From Spongilla lacustris (lineage: Eukaryota; Porifera; Demospongiae; Spongillida; Spongillidae): a stretch of 64,000 nt of DNA. The stretch spans positions 217,739 to 281,738 of the forward strand of contig OX442425.1 of the NCBI GenBank assembly GCA_949361645.1. The letters run 5' to 3'. Made by a program: the position numbers and the translations under genes. Position 1 is the first letter of the stretch. The number at the start of each line of letters is the position of its first letter. The notes under the pieces are model-generated. The model did no database searches. It was given only the letters and a program-made list of their open reading frames with translations, and was not told where the DNA came from. Shown piece after piece: positions 12,646 to 25,900 of this stretch.

Positions 12646-13899
12646 TGGCAGGAGATAGTAATGGGAGTATCTGGATCAACAAAACAGCACCCACATTATT
12701 GTGTAAAATGTCAAAAAGGTCTCGACGCTTTAAGCAAACACAAAACACACTCACTTGGGGAGGACAAGGCTGAGAAGAAAGGAAATGGACGCAGCCGATT
12801 TCTCATCATCAGCTGCAGATTCCAGGGCAGTCATCTGTGTGTGTGTGTATGTGTGTGTGAGGGTGATGGTTGAGTGTTCAAAGCATTCAAAGAGCTCACA
12901 AGTGCAGCAAAATACTCCACTTCAGTATTCTTGCCATCCTTGGTCCGGATCACCTGCATCATGACATCATATTAGAGGGTACAGGGAAGAAGGCCACATT
13001 CAATAGTATGTAGTGCATTGTTTCCATCACCTCGGAGACAGCTGCCAGCACAGCACATATCTAAGGCAGGAAGATTGATGGATGGGGAGGAGAAAGAGGA
13101 CAAGAATGAGGGAGAGGGAGGGGAGGAGGGGAGGAAGGGGAGAGGAGGGGGAGGGAGGGGAGGAGGGGAGGGAGGGGAGGGGAGAGAGGGGAAGGGAAGG
13201 GGAGAGAGGGGAAGGGGAGGGGAGAGAGAGGGGGGAAGGGGAGGGGAGAGCGAGGGGAAGGGGAGGGGAGAGTGAGGGGAAGGGGAGGGGAGAGAGGGGA
13301 AGGGGAGGGGAGAGAGGGGGGAAGGGGAGGGGAGAGGGGGGAAGGGGAGGGGAGAGAGAGGGGAAGGGGAGGGGAGATTGAGAAATATGATTTAAATAAA
13401 TGGGCAAAAAAGCTCTGCATATAAGGATGCAGATTGCCCATATGTATTTCACAATATTACTTCGTACTTCTCTGTGGCTTTCCAGTGAAGAGTTCCAGAG
13501 CGTCTTGACTTTGCCAAACAGAGGATGCGCCGCTTCAATCGAACTATAAGCCGAACTGGTGTGCGCAGTGGTAGCTGTCTGGCTTCCGTCTTCTCTGTCG
13601 TCAATGCTCCCGTCATCTACAACGCTGGCAATGCACCCTAATAATGGATAGCAGCCGTGCGCAATTTAAAAGCCATGCCTGCTGAGCTGAGGGTCGTCTT
13701 CATGCTCCAAAGCATGCGCCTCTAAGGCTTCCGACGTGAGAGAAGGTTCGGCACTTCTGTTTACCTCCCCCAGGTGGCTATCAAACTTTCCCCTTGCCGC
13801 CAGGCGATGAGTATTCATTTTGGGGTTACTACTGCTGCTTTCGCCTTTTTTCCATCTGTTCCCTTTGGTGTTCTTTGCGCGTATTCTTCCCTTGGCCAT
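4149..13899 (-). CDS. RRP12: RRP12, HEAT-repeat ribosome biogenesis / export factor
   Basis: Large nucleolar HEAT-repeat protein needed for pre-40S and pre-60S maturation and export. Over 30 short exons are spread over 9.75 kb. Blocks matching the family in order include: N-terminus MAKGR with NRWKKGESSSSNP (13899-13700); ICAVLAAVSEV (~13062-13033); YFAALVSS (~12900); NFTIHVKPK (~12180); DLGLAHLP (~10400); IWSLLPGFCTNP (~8530); YLPILFNLY (~8270); VQKKAY-like LQKKAYSVLKRL (~7260); ARLLYDFHG (6537-6509); AWIKEGGMDDPLDF (~5060); EYRAKKAKGD then DPFAYVPL (~4400); final exon 4248-4149 with KLSGQF and a basic tail. ATG 13899 is the start. The last intron (4334-4249) appears to use a GC donor, AG|GCAAGT. 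I did not fix every internal border. Confidence 0.92.
4858..4917. repeat. (TG)n microsatellite in RRP12 intron
   Basis: About 28 uninterrupted TG dinucleotides. Other TG/CA tracts in the gene are at 6846-6945, 9700-9765, 10520-10780 (CATA/CACA mix) and 12572-12642. Confidence 0.95.
5587..5612. repeat. Poly-G tract in RRP12
   Basis: A run of more than 20 G. Similar runs of G or C occur at 3239-3255, 5452-5466, 9042-9062, 9845-9861, 15678-15690, 51098-51119, 56942-56962, 58088-58096, 59661-59695, 59911-59928 and 60954-60975. Confidence 0.95.
6155..6537. repeat. ~38-bp minisatellite x11 made of an RRP12 exon end plus its donor
   Basis: Eleven copies, some shortened, of ccttaccatggaagtcgtac followed by aatagcctagccagacct. 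On the minus strand each full copy repeats the last ~29 nt of an RRP12 exon (codons for LARLLYDFH plus one base) followed by the donor GTAAGG. The outermost copy (6537-6509) is the real exon end, joined to the upstream coding sequence. Confidence 0.9.
7328..7795. repeat. 29-bp minisatellite x~16 in RRP12 intron
   Basis: Unit: gcattacagcccactactag plus cttggtggg, with few variants (cattaca / catagca). It begins just after the donor (GTAAGTTATGCCCC on the minus strand, near 7797) and fills the intron up to the next exon region near 7327. Confidence 0.95.
8036..8130. repeat. GA-rich low-complexity tract in RRP12 intron
   Basis: Purine-rich gagagggag repeats. Longer tracts of the same type are at 11080-11400 (unit ~50-55 bp with 'gcaggccgagaggggatgaa') and 13085-13378 (unit ~20 bp, ggggaggggagagaggggaa). 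All lie between RRP12 exons, and the overlapping ORFs are low-complexity artefacts. Confidence 0.9.
13085..13378. repeat. GA-rich minisatellite in RRP12 intron 2
   Basis: Almost pure purine (+ strand) repeat between the exon ending in SLESHRE (~13461) and the next exon starting ICAVLAAV (~13062). No coding content. Confidence 0.9.
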
Positions 13900-13955
13900 A
13901 TCCACGTGGTTGACATATACAGGGTGTGCTTAAAATAGAATATATATTCCGCGCG
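13900..13955. promoter_or_regulatory. Shared RRP12 / NUP214 promoter, 56 bp between start codons
   Basis: Only 56 bp lie between the two divergent ATGs (RRP12 at 13899, NUP214 at 13956). The stretch includes an AT-rich part (taaaatagaatatatattcc) that could act for either direction. Both 5' UTRs must be tiny or the transcripts must overlap at their 5' ends. Confidence 0.55.
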
Positions 13956-16900
13956 ATGGCTGATCCACCGGAGAGAGACGTATCGGTACTAGTTGTTTCC
14001 AAACGTTGCTTGCAATGTGTTACGAGCCGTTTTTGCTTCCACGAACAGGACTTTTACTTTAAACAGTCACGGAAAATCAAGATAGGCGATGTTACCCGTG
14101 CAGGTTGCTGTTCGTTGGTATGCACATCCAATGAGTATGGATGGACATTTGTCGGCTGCAACAAAGGTTTTTAAAAATCACACTGAAAAGGTGGCTTGTG
14201 CTGAAGTCTCTGTTGTGTCCATAGGTGTGTTTGCTTTTAGGACGTCGGCATTGCATATTGTTGACAAGGACGAGGCTTTGGGACCGCAGAAGAATACAGG
14301 TGAACAATTCGCAACTGCAGGCTTTTGCCGACATGGCTTGACGTTTTGGTCCTTTTCCTAGGGGATGTCACCCACCTGCGTCCCACCCTTATTCCCACTC
14401 CGGCACCCGTTGTGGACGTCTCGCTATCGTCAGACAGTTTTACTCTCTGCGTGTGTGTTAAAGACCAGTATTTGGTTTGCCTCTTCTACGACACACGGGC
14501 TATCTCTAAGCAGCAGGTTCGTGTTATTAGTACTGTGCTTTTTGTTGCATTAAAGTACATCTCTCTCCTCGCACGCTATAGGGTTCTCCCATTGTGCCAT
14601 TTAGCTCCTTGACCCCCATCACTGATCCAGGTAGTGTGCGCTGGTAATGAGACGCTGGGCATTGGGTTGTAGGTTGTTGTCACATGCTCAGCCTACCCTG
14701 CCCTTCCATTCTGTATTCCTTTCCCGCATCCTTCTCACATCCATCTGCACTGATATGGTCATTTGCTGCTGTTATGTGTAGTGACCATTTTCTCCCACCC
14801 TCCATCACCTCATCCTACACCATCATGAATACTATGTTATTGCATCCAAGATTTGTTTAGGGGGGTGGCTGGCTTGTAAAATGGGGCTTTCCCTACTTGA
14901 CAACCAATTTCTAAAAACTTCTACCAGGATGTCCTGTGCTAAGTTTCTGTTACAGAATTGAAACAGTCCTGCACAGTACTGTATCGACTACGTTACAGCA
15001 ATGTAGGGCACTACATCCTGGTTTTAGAAATTGGTTATGTTACAGCTGGGGTATGACTGGTCTGTATGCACATTTTTTAAAATGTTTAGTCTCCAGCTCT
15101 TTGTCCTATGGTACTGCTTTTGCCATTAAAATAGCTACTGATTCCAACTTGACGTCTTCAGTTTCCCTGTAAGGATTTGACAGATAACTGTGATAAAACT
15201 AATTTAGTCATGTCACCAATTCTACTTTCGATCAAGGATAACTTTAGCCACAAATCCAATGCCATTGCTATTATGCTTCAATATCGTCCTCATTAAGGTA
15301 CCATGCTCCTTAAATAAGGACGATTGGAGATCAAACTTTGAGAATCACTTTTGGCATTGACCTTTAGTTTCAATTCTGCAACCAGTTATGATTGATTAAA
15401 TGTGACTGCCATTTTTTATGTCACCCCAAGCCACAACAGGTGCATGTATTCATTGAATTTTGCAGCTGTTGGTGCCTTGAGTGTACAGTGGAACATGGGC
15501 TCTCCCGAGGAGCTGGCTCTCAGCCTGTCCAATGGAACTTTGCTGCTGCTAAGCGTTGTACAGGACGTGACCATCACATGCAAGAAGGAAAACATGAACG
15601 CCAACATTGGTGAGTCAGATGACCTACCTGTCCTGTCACATGACCCTGTGTGTATGCACGTGTGTAGCAGGGGGGCGGGGGGGGGGGGGGGAATCAAGTC
15701 ATGAGGGCTAAGGGGGTTCAGCCTAGAGGAGTCTGTATGTCAGTGAGGATGTAAACTGTGTTGCATCTTTGGTGCAGTTTGTTGGAGTCCCAAAGGGAAG
15801 CAGCTTGCCGTGGGCCTCAAGGATGGAAAGGTTCTCCAGCTGTCAAAGGTGATGGATTTACAATGTGCCTTATATGGGCCTCAATTGCGTATGTTATATT
15901 CTGCAGACTTTAGATGTAAAGAAGTCGTACCCATGTCCAGAAGACCTTGCTGAACCTCACAAAGGTTAGAGAGCTTTGTGGGCTGTGTGCTTGGCTTCTT
16001 GCCTCCATTTAAACATGTCCCATTCCTTGTACTTATGTGTTTGTACTTTGTCTGTCTGCTTGTACCATACGTCATCCATCTCTTTCCTCTCCCATCCATC
16101 TCTTTCCTCTCCCATCCATCTCTTTCCTCTCCCATCCATCTCTTTCCTCTCCCATCCATCCCTTTCCTCTCCCATCCATCTCTTTCCTCTCCCATCCATC
16201 CCTTTCCTCTCCCATCCATCTCTTTCCTCTCCCATCCATCTCTTTCCTCTCCCATCCATCTCTTTCCTCTCCCATCCATCTCTTTCCTCTCCCATCCATC
16301 TCTTTCCTCTCCCATCCATCTCTTTCCTCTCCCATCCATCTCTTTCCTCTCCCATCCATCTCTTTCCTCTCCCATCCATCTCTTTCCTCTCCCATCCATC
16401 TCTTTCCTTTCCCATCCATCTCTCCCATCCATCTCTTTCCTCTCCCATCCATCTCTTTCCTCTCCCATCCATCTCTTTCCTCTCCCATCCATCTCTTTCC
16501 TACCTTACCCCCCTCCCTTACATTATGCAGTGTCCGGTCTCTACTGGCTGTCCACTCATCTCTTTGCTGTGGTGTACACCCCTCTGACCCCGCCCTCCCC
16601 TGGCGGTATGTCTCCCGCACCATCCCTGATGCTGCTCACAGCACCTGTAAGCCACTGATCTTGAGTGTGGGACGAATGGAGGACAATATGTCTGACACAC
16701 ACACCACCACCCCTCCCACCCCTCCCCCCTCTCCCCCTTTCTTTGTCTTCTTCAGAATGAGACTTCGTATACGTTCACTAATTTTCAAGATGTCTACTAT
16801 GGTACTGGCAGTAACCAAGACAACTTCTTTTTCACATACATCAGCAGCTGGTATGAGTATGCACATGAAAATGTGAAGTGTTTTTAAAATTTGGGCTAAA

Positions 16901-19900
16901 AGTAGACACACACCTTCACTACCTCCACTTCCCCCCTCCCTACCTCCAGGAATGTGCTGGTGTCATGCTCTGCTAATGCTCTGGAGGCAGCTGTCATCGC
17001 TGAGGGAGAAGACAAGGTGAGGCACGGCCTTGGGAGGTAACGGTAAGGGAAGGCTCTCATCGGCCTCCATCTCTCTCTGAAGGTGTGGGAGAAATGGAAT
17101 CTGGATGGAACAGGAAGGGCGGAGCTTCCCCTTGATGGCTCCGATGAGACGTTTGCAGCTGGAATGGCCCTCGACCTTACCTCCCAGGAACCGGTGGTTC
17201 TAAGTGAGAGATCACATGAGAGCAGTGCATAGATCACATGAGAGCAGTGCATAGATCACATGAGAGCAGTGCATAGATCACATGAGAGCAGTGCATAGAT
17301 CACATGAGAGCAGTGCATAGATGCACACATGTTGTTGAACCTGCATCACACACACGTGCACGAGCTGTGCACGCACTTACCATGGTTACCACACACTCTA
17401 GGTAGGGCCTTAATACACACACTCTAGGTAGGGCCTTAATACACACACGCACACGTATGTACACGTGTGAACCCACACTTTCATGCACACGTACACATGC
17501 ATGTAGGTACATAGATACACGTATATGTACATACAGGGTACATAGATACACGTGTATGTACATACAAGGTACATATATGCACGTGTATGTACATACAAGG
17601 TACTTAGTTACACGTGTATGTACATACAAGGTACTTAGATACACATGTATGTACATACAAGGTACATATATATACACTTGTATGTACATATATACACATG
17701 TATGTACATACAAGGTACATAGATACACATGTATAGTACACATGTATGTACATACCAGGTACATAGATACACGTGTATGTACAAACAAGGTATGATAATG
17801 AAGTACTGCTGCCTTGCCTCCAGATGACACGGACACACTGCCCCCATCTCCAGTCCTGCTGCTCTATTCTGATCACGGTGTGCTCTGTCCCTACACTGTG
17901 GTGAGCACTACATGTGCTCCTGAGACCTACAAGATGGTTCAGCCCCCCAAGGTGCTACCTGACACACCTGTTAGGCTTAGCACTTCAGCAGCTGCTCCTC
18001 CCAGTGTGACATCACTTGGGGGAGGCGGCCAGTTAGCTGCTCCTGCAGTCTTGACCACACCCACAATATCTGCTGCACCTCCACCGTATGGAGCTGATGG
18101 AGGAGGTAATAGACCTATCACCACGACAACCACTCCAACAACAGCACTGCCTGGTGGTCTCCAAGTGGGAGGAGCCAACAAATCAGGTGCTTCTGGGTTA
18201 CCACCAACCACAACACCATCACTGTTTGGAAGTCTGCCTCTTGGAGGGGGCATTAGACTTCCTACATCGGCAACCACTCCTGCATCAACAGCACCACAGC
18301 TGTTTGGAAGTCTGCCGCTTGGAGGGGGCATTAGACCTCCTACCCCGGCAACCACTCCCGCATCAACGGCACCACAGCCATTTGGAAGTCTGTCTCTTGG
18401 AGGGGGCATTAGACCTCCTACCCCGGCAACCACTCCTGCATCAACAGCACCACAGCCATTTGGAAGTCTGTCGCTTGGAGGGAGCATTAGACCTCCTACC
18501 CCGGCAACCACTCCCGCATCAACAGCACCACAGCTGTTTGGAAGTCTGTCGCTTGGAGGGAGCATTAGACCTCCTACCCTGGCAACCACTCCCGCATCAA
18601 CAGCACCACAGCCGTTTGGAAGTCTGCCGCTTGGAGGGGGAGGAGGGATCAGACCGGGAGCCCTCACCTTTCCATCAACCACCCCATCAGGTGGGGGGAG
18701 CATACCTGCCACTACACCGCTGGTCCCTTCTGCACCCCTTCCTGATACCTCGACACAGATGACCTCACAGCAGTCACTCACAGGGGGGAAACGAACAACT
18801 GCTGGCACAAGACTCGGTACCACTGCTGAACCGACATTTAGTTTCAATGCGGGGGCTCTTATTGGGAGCCAGGGGCCCTTGCAAGGGGTTTCTGGCAGTG
18901 GGAGTCAACTCATGACGGCAGGAGGTCAGCCTCCGCCCCATTCAGGCACTTCCCCACCACAAGGTGGACCCTTCCAGGGCCTCAAGACGTCCACTTCTGC
19001 ACAGCAGCAGCAGCAGGTGGCTGCGGATAAAGGGAAGACTGGAGGTCCCCCTCAGCCCACTACAACTGCACCTTCCCTGATTGGTGGCCCTTCTCTGTCG
19101 GGGCCTTTCACGATGCCTGGGGGTGCAGTCCAATCATCATCGTTGTCATCCTCTTCTTCATCATCACTATCGGGACAGCCGCACATGCAACTGCCACCGG
19201 CTGCTGGTCTAGGCCTGGGGACCCCCGGTGGAGCATTGGTTTCTAATCTGGGTACTCCTGGTGGTCTGTTAGGTTCTGGTCTGGGCACCCCTAGTGGACC
19301 ATTGGGTTCTGCCCAGAAGGTTGCCCCCACTGGCACGACGCTGCCGTTCAGCTTTGCACCTTCAGCTAAGACAACTGTTCAAATTTCTTCACCTGGATTG
19401 TCACCATCTGGCTTGCCTAACCTCTCTTTACCTCAGACTGTCACCACCTCACCAGGGCAACAACAGCAGCAGCAAAGACAACAGCAGCAGCAACAACAGC
19501 AACAGCTGCAGCAACAGCAACAACAACAGCAGCAACAGCAGCAACAGCAGCTGCTAGGTCTCAAGAAGGCAGCTGTGCAGGCCACAGGAAGCTCTGTGTC
19601 ACAGCAGCCCCTTGCTTCTGGTGGCTTGATGGGGACACCAGCTTTGGATTTGCCTCCTTCCAATCAGCCCATTTTGAGATCAACACCAAAGCAAGCTTTA
19701 GGGCAGCCATCCAGTGGTGTGCCTGCATTGGGACAAAAGGGCGCCACTTCTACAGGAGGAGTGGCACACAGAACCAGTGAGTTGGGCTGACCTTCCTTTA
19801 ATGGTTGCCTTCTTCATGTGCCCTTCTACGTCTGAATAGTTGGGAAGAGCCAGAGGGATGACAGTACTGATGGCAGAGAGCAGGAGGATGGGGAGGTGAG

Positions 19901-22900
19901 TGCATAGGATGGATGGGGGGGTGATGCATGTGGAAGAGGATAAGATGAATGCATGTGTGTTGGGGGTGAGTGTATGTGGAGGGTGTGAGTAGTGAGTGCA
20001 TGTATGGGTGGGGGTGAATGCATAGGGGGGGGTGAATGCATGGGGGGGTAGTGCATGTAATGCATGCTTTCGTTCTTGAAGTTAGTAGTATGAAATTAAA
20101 TTATTATTTGCTTGCAACTTGTTCTTGTGCAAGGCTCAGTACATCGCGTATGTTTTCTGCATGTAGATTTTAATGTCTTTTATCATTTACGCTGGATTTT
20201 ATTTTGCTGGTTTAGGACTTGGAGAAGCAGAGGTCAAAGGAGATAAGCATGGAGGTTAGTCCTGAAGGGTGCGTCTTTGTTGTGAGGGTATTTTGTATTG
20301 TTTTTATCCACATGATGTAATCTCCTTCATCTTTCCTCTTGAGCTCTTGCTCTGCTGCCCACTCTTATTCTGTCCACTCAGATAGAGAAGTTTGTGCGGG
20401 ACCTGTCGCAGATGAAGGAGGGGCTTGCTTCAGCCACGAGGGACCTCTCTGAGCTTGATAGCATCAGAGTGCTACTGGAGCAGACGCAGGCAGTAGAGGA
20501 GGCTTTCAGGGGTGCTGAGGCTGAAGTGGAGGTATGCTTCAGGGGGAGGGGCTGAAGTGGAGGTATGTTTCAGGGGGAGGAGCTGTAATGGAGGTATGCT
20601 TCAGGGGGAGGGGCTGAAGTGGAGGTATGCTTCAGGGGGAGGGGCTGAGGTTGAAGGGGAGGTATGCTTCAGGGGGGGGGGCTGGAGGGAGGTATGCTTC
20701 AGGGGGGGCTGGAGGGAGGTATGCTTCGGGGGGAGGGGCTGGGGCTGTAGCCAAAGAGGCTTGGGGGGTCTGCATCGGATGTCGCAGTAGGTCTTCAGGG
20801 GGAGGAGCTTGGGAACTGTTGCCTAAAGTACAGTCACTATTTGGGGTGTGCAGTATTTCTAACTATTGCTCACTTGGTTAGACGCAGTCCCAGAAAGTTT
20901 CCTCACTTGAAGAGGAAATGCTCAGAGGACTGGAACTTGGAGAAGGAGCAAAGTAAGTCCCCCGGGGGGAAGGGGGGGGGGGGGGGGCGTGGAGGAAAGG
21001 ATTAAGTCTGTTCTCATGTTGCAGAGCCGAGCTGAGGAAGGGAACTGACAAGACCTACTTATCTACTCTGAAGGTGTCTGCTGAGTTCACATAGCTATGG
21101 GTCTAGACTTTACCAAGTAATTCCTTCTTCTTTTTCTTTTTTTAAAAATCTTCTAGCTGCGGGCTTTGGATGCAGGTAATGCTCGAAAGATGCAAGACAT
21201 ATCAAACCGATACTTGCATGCAGAACAGAGTATTAGGTGAGATAGGGACTAAAGATTAGGTGGGTGGGGACTTGAGTAGGGGGTGGGGTTGGAATAAAGT
21301 TTTAGGTCTAGCTCAAAATTTCACATCGTAACTAAGCAGTTTGAAAATGGACACTCTCACATGTTAATATGTATAGCTTTTTTTGGGTACATGTTTGGAG
21401 GAGTTATTGTTTGTCCTCAGACAGTGCTGAGCACAGACGTAGTACAGCATTCCTTCTTTGAGTAAACACTTCTTTTATAGAGAGCTAAACTCACAGCTTG
21501 ATGCTGAGATGGAAAGGAAGAAAGCCAACAGGCAAAGAGGGGAAAGGTGAGGGGCTGGGGAGGAGGAGGAGGGGCTGGGGAGGTGGAGGAGGGGGTGGGG
21601 AGGTGGAGGAGGGGCTGGGGAGATGGAAAGGGACTGGGGAGGTGGATGCTGAAGGGTTTGCTGAGGGGTCAGGGTTAATGTTGAAAGGGGTCGTTGTTGC
21701 TTAGGGAACCGCTCAAGACTCCTACAGTCCACGAGGTCTACACTGCACTGAGGACTCAGCACCAACTGATGCGTCGCCAGGTATGGCACTCACAGTATAT
21801 GTACAGTACATGTACATGTGGTGTATGTACAGTACATGTGGTATATGTACAGTACATGTGGTGTATGTACAGTACATGTGGTGTATGTACAGTACATGTG
21901 GTATATGTACAGTACATGTGGTATATGTACAGTACATGTGGTATATGTACAGTACATGTGGTATATGTACAGTACATGTGGTATATGTACAGTACATGTG
22001 GTATATGTACAGTACATGTGGTATATGTACAGTACATGTGGTGTGTGTACAGTACATGTACACAACTCACATAGTATATGTACATAATAACTGGTGCATA
22101 CACTTACATGTACATAATAACTGGTGCATACACTTACATGTACATAATAACTGGTGCACATAATAACTGGTGCATACACTTACATGTGCACACACTTTTG
22201 TATACATTTTGTACATGCATACATCTGCGTACTCGAAAGCTATTGTATTTTCTTTCCCTGTTGTCATCCCAACAGAGGGAGAGTGTGGATCATGTGATGC
22301 GGGACATGAAGAAGCTCCGCCTTCTCCCACAGTCCTGGTGTTTGGCGCGAGCAGATGGTCCCCTGAGCCCCCCGGCACTCTCCCCACCGCCTGCTCCCCC
22401 CGTGGTGCACTCGTCACCTCTCCCCATGTCCCACAAGAGGGGACTATCTCTCCGCCACCTATCAGATTCCTCCGATGAAGACGAGGTGCCCGGCTCACAT
22501 GTCGGCCCGCCACCACAGAGGTCCTCGTTACCTCGAGTGAGGCACATGAGAGAGTTCCTCTGTGGTATTGAGACCACACCTGTGAGGACGGTCAGAGCAG
22601 GTGAGGGAGGGAGGGAGGGTCCTTTGGGTCAGAGCAGGTGAGGGAGGGAGGGTCCTTTGGGTCAGAGCAGGGGAGGGAGGGAGAGGGTCCATTGGGTCAG
22701 AGCAGATGAGGGAGGGAGGGTCCTTTGGGTCAGAGCAGGTGAGGGAGGGAGGGAGGGAGGGAGGGTCCTTTGGGTCAGAGCAGGTGAGGGAGGGAGGGAG
22801 GGAGGGTCCTTTGGGTCAGAGCAGGTGAGGGAGGGAGGGAGGGTCCTTTGGGTCAGAGCAGGTGAGGGAGGGAGGGAGGGAGGGTCCTTTGGGTCAGACC

Positions 22901-25900
22901 GGGTGAGGGAGAGAGGGTCCTATGGGTCAGAGCAGATGAGGGAGGGAGGGTCCTATGGGTCAGAGCAGGTGAGAGAGGGGATTCCCTTTGTGTGCCTTGT
23001 GTATCTCTCATCCTCCTCCACTGTCCCACATCTTACCAGTATTCATTCCTCAACCTTGCCCCTCCTCATCCCTTCCTGCCCTCCTTCCCTTCTATCTCAT
23101 CCCTTCCTGCCCTCCTGCCCTCCAATAATTAAAGTGTGGGGTGGGAGGTGGGGGGGAACTGCATAAGTGCCCTCATCCCTTCCCCCTTGCTGATGACCAC
23201 CTTCCCCTCGCTGATGACCACCTTCCCCTCCTCCCCTTCCCTCCTCCCCTTCCCCCTTGCTGATGACCACCTTCCCCTCCTCCCCTTCCCCCTTGCTGAT
23301 GACCACCTTCCCCTCCTCCCCTTCCCCCTTGCTGATGACCACCTTCCTCTCATTGCTCTCCCGTAGGACCATCAGTGGTATCCTGTCAGAGGACCAAGGC
23401 TGCACCAAGGGAGGAAGAGGAGGAGGAGGAACATTCTCTGCACTCCACATCCACTGGTGGCTGCAACAGGTCAGCCTATCGCGTTGGTACCAATCGCAGC
23501 AACAGCTTGGAGATGACAGACCTTGGGTACTCCCTGCCCGTGCTGTCCAATTCCTACACCCAGACCACTGCCTTGTCAAATTCCCAGACCCAGACCACTC
23601 CCTTCGAAAGCCCGTCTGTCTCCCCTTGTCCTGAGGATGAGGAGGAGGAGGACACAGCGGGTACCGGTGACCAGCGGGAAGGCTATGATGTCATCCTCGC
23701 TGGCGACACCATCAGCGTGAGAAGTCCAGAGGGTTACACCCAACAGAAGGTCACTGGCTATGCCCAAACCTCGCCATACACTATGCAACGTCGTTCACCC
23801 CTGGCTTTATCAGGTCCCACAGCCTCTACTGTTCCATCTTTCTCTACTAGCACCACGTCCAGTGCTGGCCCTGTCCCCACGAGTATCCCCGTCCCTTCTA
23901 GCGGGGTACCGCGTGGTCAGGCTTTGGCCCCTCCTCTCTCCCTGTCGGTCACTACCGCCAGACCAACTACCGTGGCTACTACTCCTTCAATCACCCCCGT
24001 CCCATCACCGCACCCACTAAACCACCAACTTGGTGGAGGGGGAGGAGGCATTGGATCTGCATCTACAATGTTAGGTGGAGGAGGTGGGATTAGACCTCCT
24101 ACCTCAGTAACCAACTCTGCTACCTCGGTAACCATCCCTGCATCTACAGCAGCTAGTTCTCAGCCAGGGAGGGGAGGAGTGAGACCTGCTGCCCCGGCAA
24201 CCACCCTGGCATCTGCTCCAAAGCTAGGTGTCCAACTTGGACGCAATAAAGCAGCTGCCTCTATCATCACGGGACTTCAAGTAGCCACAAGTGAGGCTCC
24301 AAAGTCAGCTCCTGTCTTTTCATTTGGCAGTACTCAAGGAGATACTCCATTTAGCTTTAATTCTTCTGCATCTTCCTCACCTTTCACCATTGATATTCAA
24401 TCAAAACCTCAACCTGGCAAAGCTCCTGCGATGTCTTCCACCCTCATCTCTAGCCAGCTGGGTGCCCAGCGAACAGCAGCTGATGGAAAAAACAGGCCAA
24501 ACCTGATGGGGCCGTCACCTCTTACCTCAATGCCTTTTGCATTTACTATCCCACAGCCTCAGTTCAGTATGGCATATCAAGGTACAGCTGCTGCTGTGAC
24601 TTCTTCAACTGTTGCAGCTGTTAGTCAAACCACAGCACAGTCACTGTTAAGTTCATTGGGAACTGCTGGCATGGCAACAAAACCGTCATTGCTTAGTTCA
24701 CAGTCAATGCCCGCTGGAGGGGCAGGGGGTATATTTGGGTCACGGAATAATCAGTCTTTATCGAGCCTGGCTGTACCTCCTATATTAGCAAGGAATAATC
24801 CACCTCCTCCCCAGTCATCTGCCCCCTCATCAACTGCCTCTGAAGCTGATAACAGTGACGATGAAGGCTCCCAGACTCCACTCAATTCTCCATCCAAGGA
24901 GGGAGGTGCACTCACAGACCTTGGAGATGAGGAGCTGTTGGAGCCCTATTTGAGTACTGATGATAGCACGCCTCTGGTCAAGTCCACCACAGCAGCTAGT
25001 AGTCTTGTCATCACTTCAGCAGCTGCCCCAGTTGCCACCCAAAGTGGTGCTCCTCTTACCTCCACCCAAAGTGGTGCTCCTCTTACCTCCACCCAAAGTG
25101 GTGCTCCTCTTACCTTCACCCAAAGTGCTGCTCCTCTTATCTCCACCCAAAGTGGTGCTCCTTTTATCTCCACCCAAAGTGGTGCTCCTCTTACCTCCAC
25201 CCAAAGTGGTGCTCCTCTTATCTCCACCCAAAGTGGTGCTCCTCTTACCTCCACCCAAAGTGGTGCTCCTCTTACCTCCACCCAAAGTGCAGCTGCTCAG
25301 GTCCAAACACCTGCAACTGCCCAGGTTCAAGCAACAGCTGCTCAAGCACTCCCAACAGCTGCTCAAGCACCCCCAACAGCTGCTCAAGCACCCCCAACAG
25401 CTGCTCAAGCACCCCCAACAGCTACTCAAGCACCCCCAATGGCTACTCAAGCACCCCCAACAGCTACTCAAGCACCCCCAACAGCTGCTCAAGCACCCCC
25501 AATGGCTACTCAAGCACCCCCAACAGCTACTCAAGCACCCCCAACAGCTACTCAAGCACCCCCAACAACTACTCAAGCAACCCCAACAGTTGCTCAAGCA
25601 CCCCCAACAGCTACTCAAGCACCCCCAACAGCTACTCAAGCACCCCCAACAGCTGCTCAAGCACCCCCAACAGCGTCCTCTGCCAGCACTAATTCTGCAC
25701 TGACCACACCCACAGTTCCCACATCAGCTTCCTCCAGTGTTGCCACACCCCTGTTGTCTGCATCAGGTGGTGCCCAGTCCAAACCAGCCAAACAACTAAA
25801 CACTTTTGCCGCTCCACTGTTAGGAACGGGAGGACAGGCTACCTCCGGCTCTCTCCCTTCTGCCACCCCTTTCCCTGGACTTAAGTTACCGACAAGTAAA

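Noticed and set aside
13018..13452. Gly/Arg/Glu- and Pro/Ser/Leu-rich ORFs on both strands
   Set aside because: GA-rich minisatellite within an RRP12 intron.
15881..16876. ORFs of up to 279 codons (HPSLSSPI / MDGRGKR repeats)
   Set aside because: Read-through of a 20-bp intronic repeat in NUP214 intron 8, flanked by well-supported exons in another frame.
21790..22065. CRISPR-like regular array
   Set aside because: Units are contiguous, with no spacers, in a eukaryotic intron; it is a plain minisatellite. The same holds for the 29-, 37-, 38- and 39-bp arrays.
25016..25703. Long antisense and shifted ORFs across the TAAQAPP/TSTQSGAPL arrays (also 41726-42453 and 47156-48048)
   Set aside because: Shadow frames of the NUP214 coding repeats.
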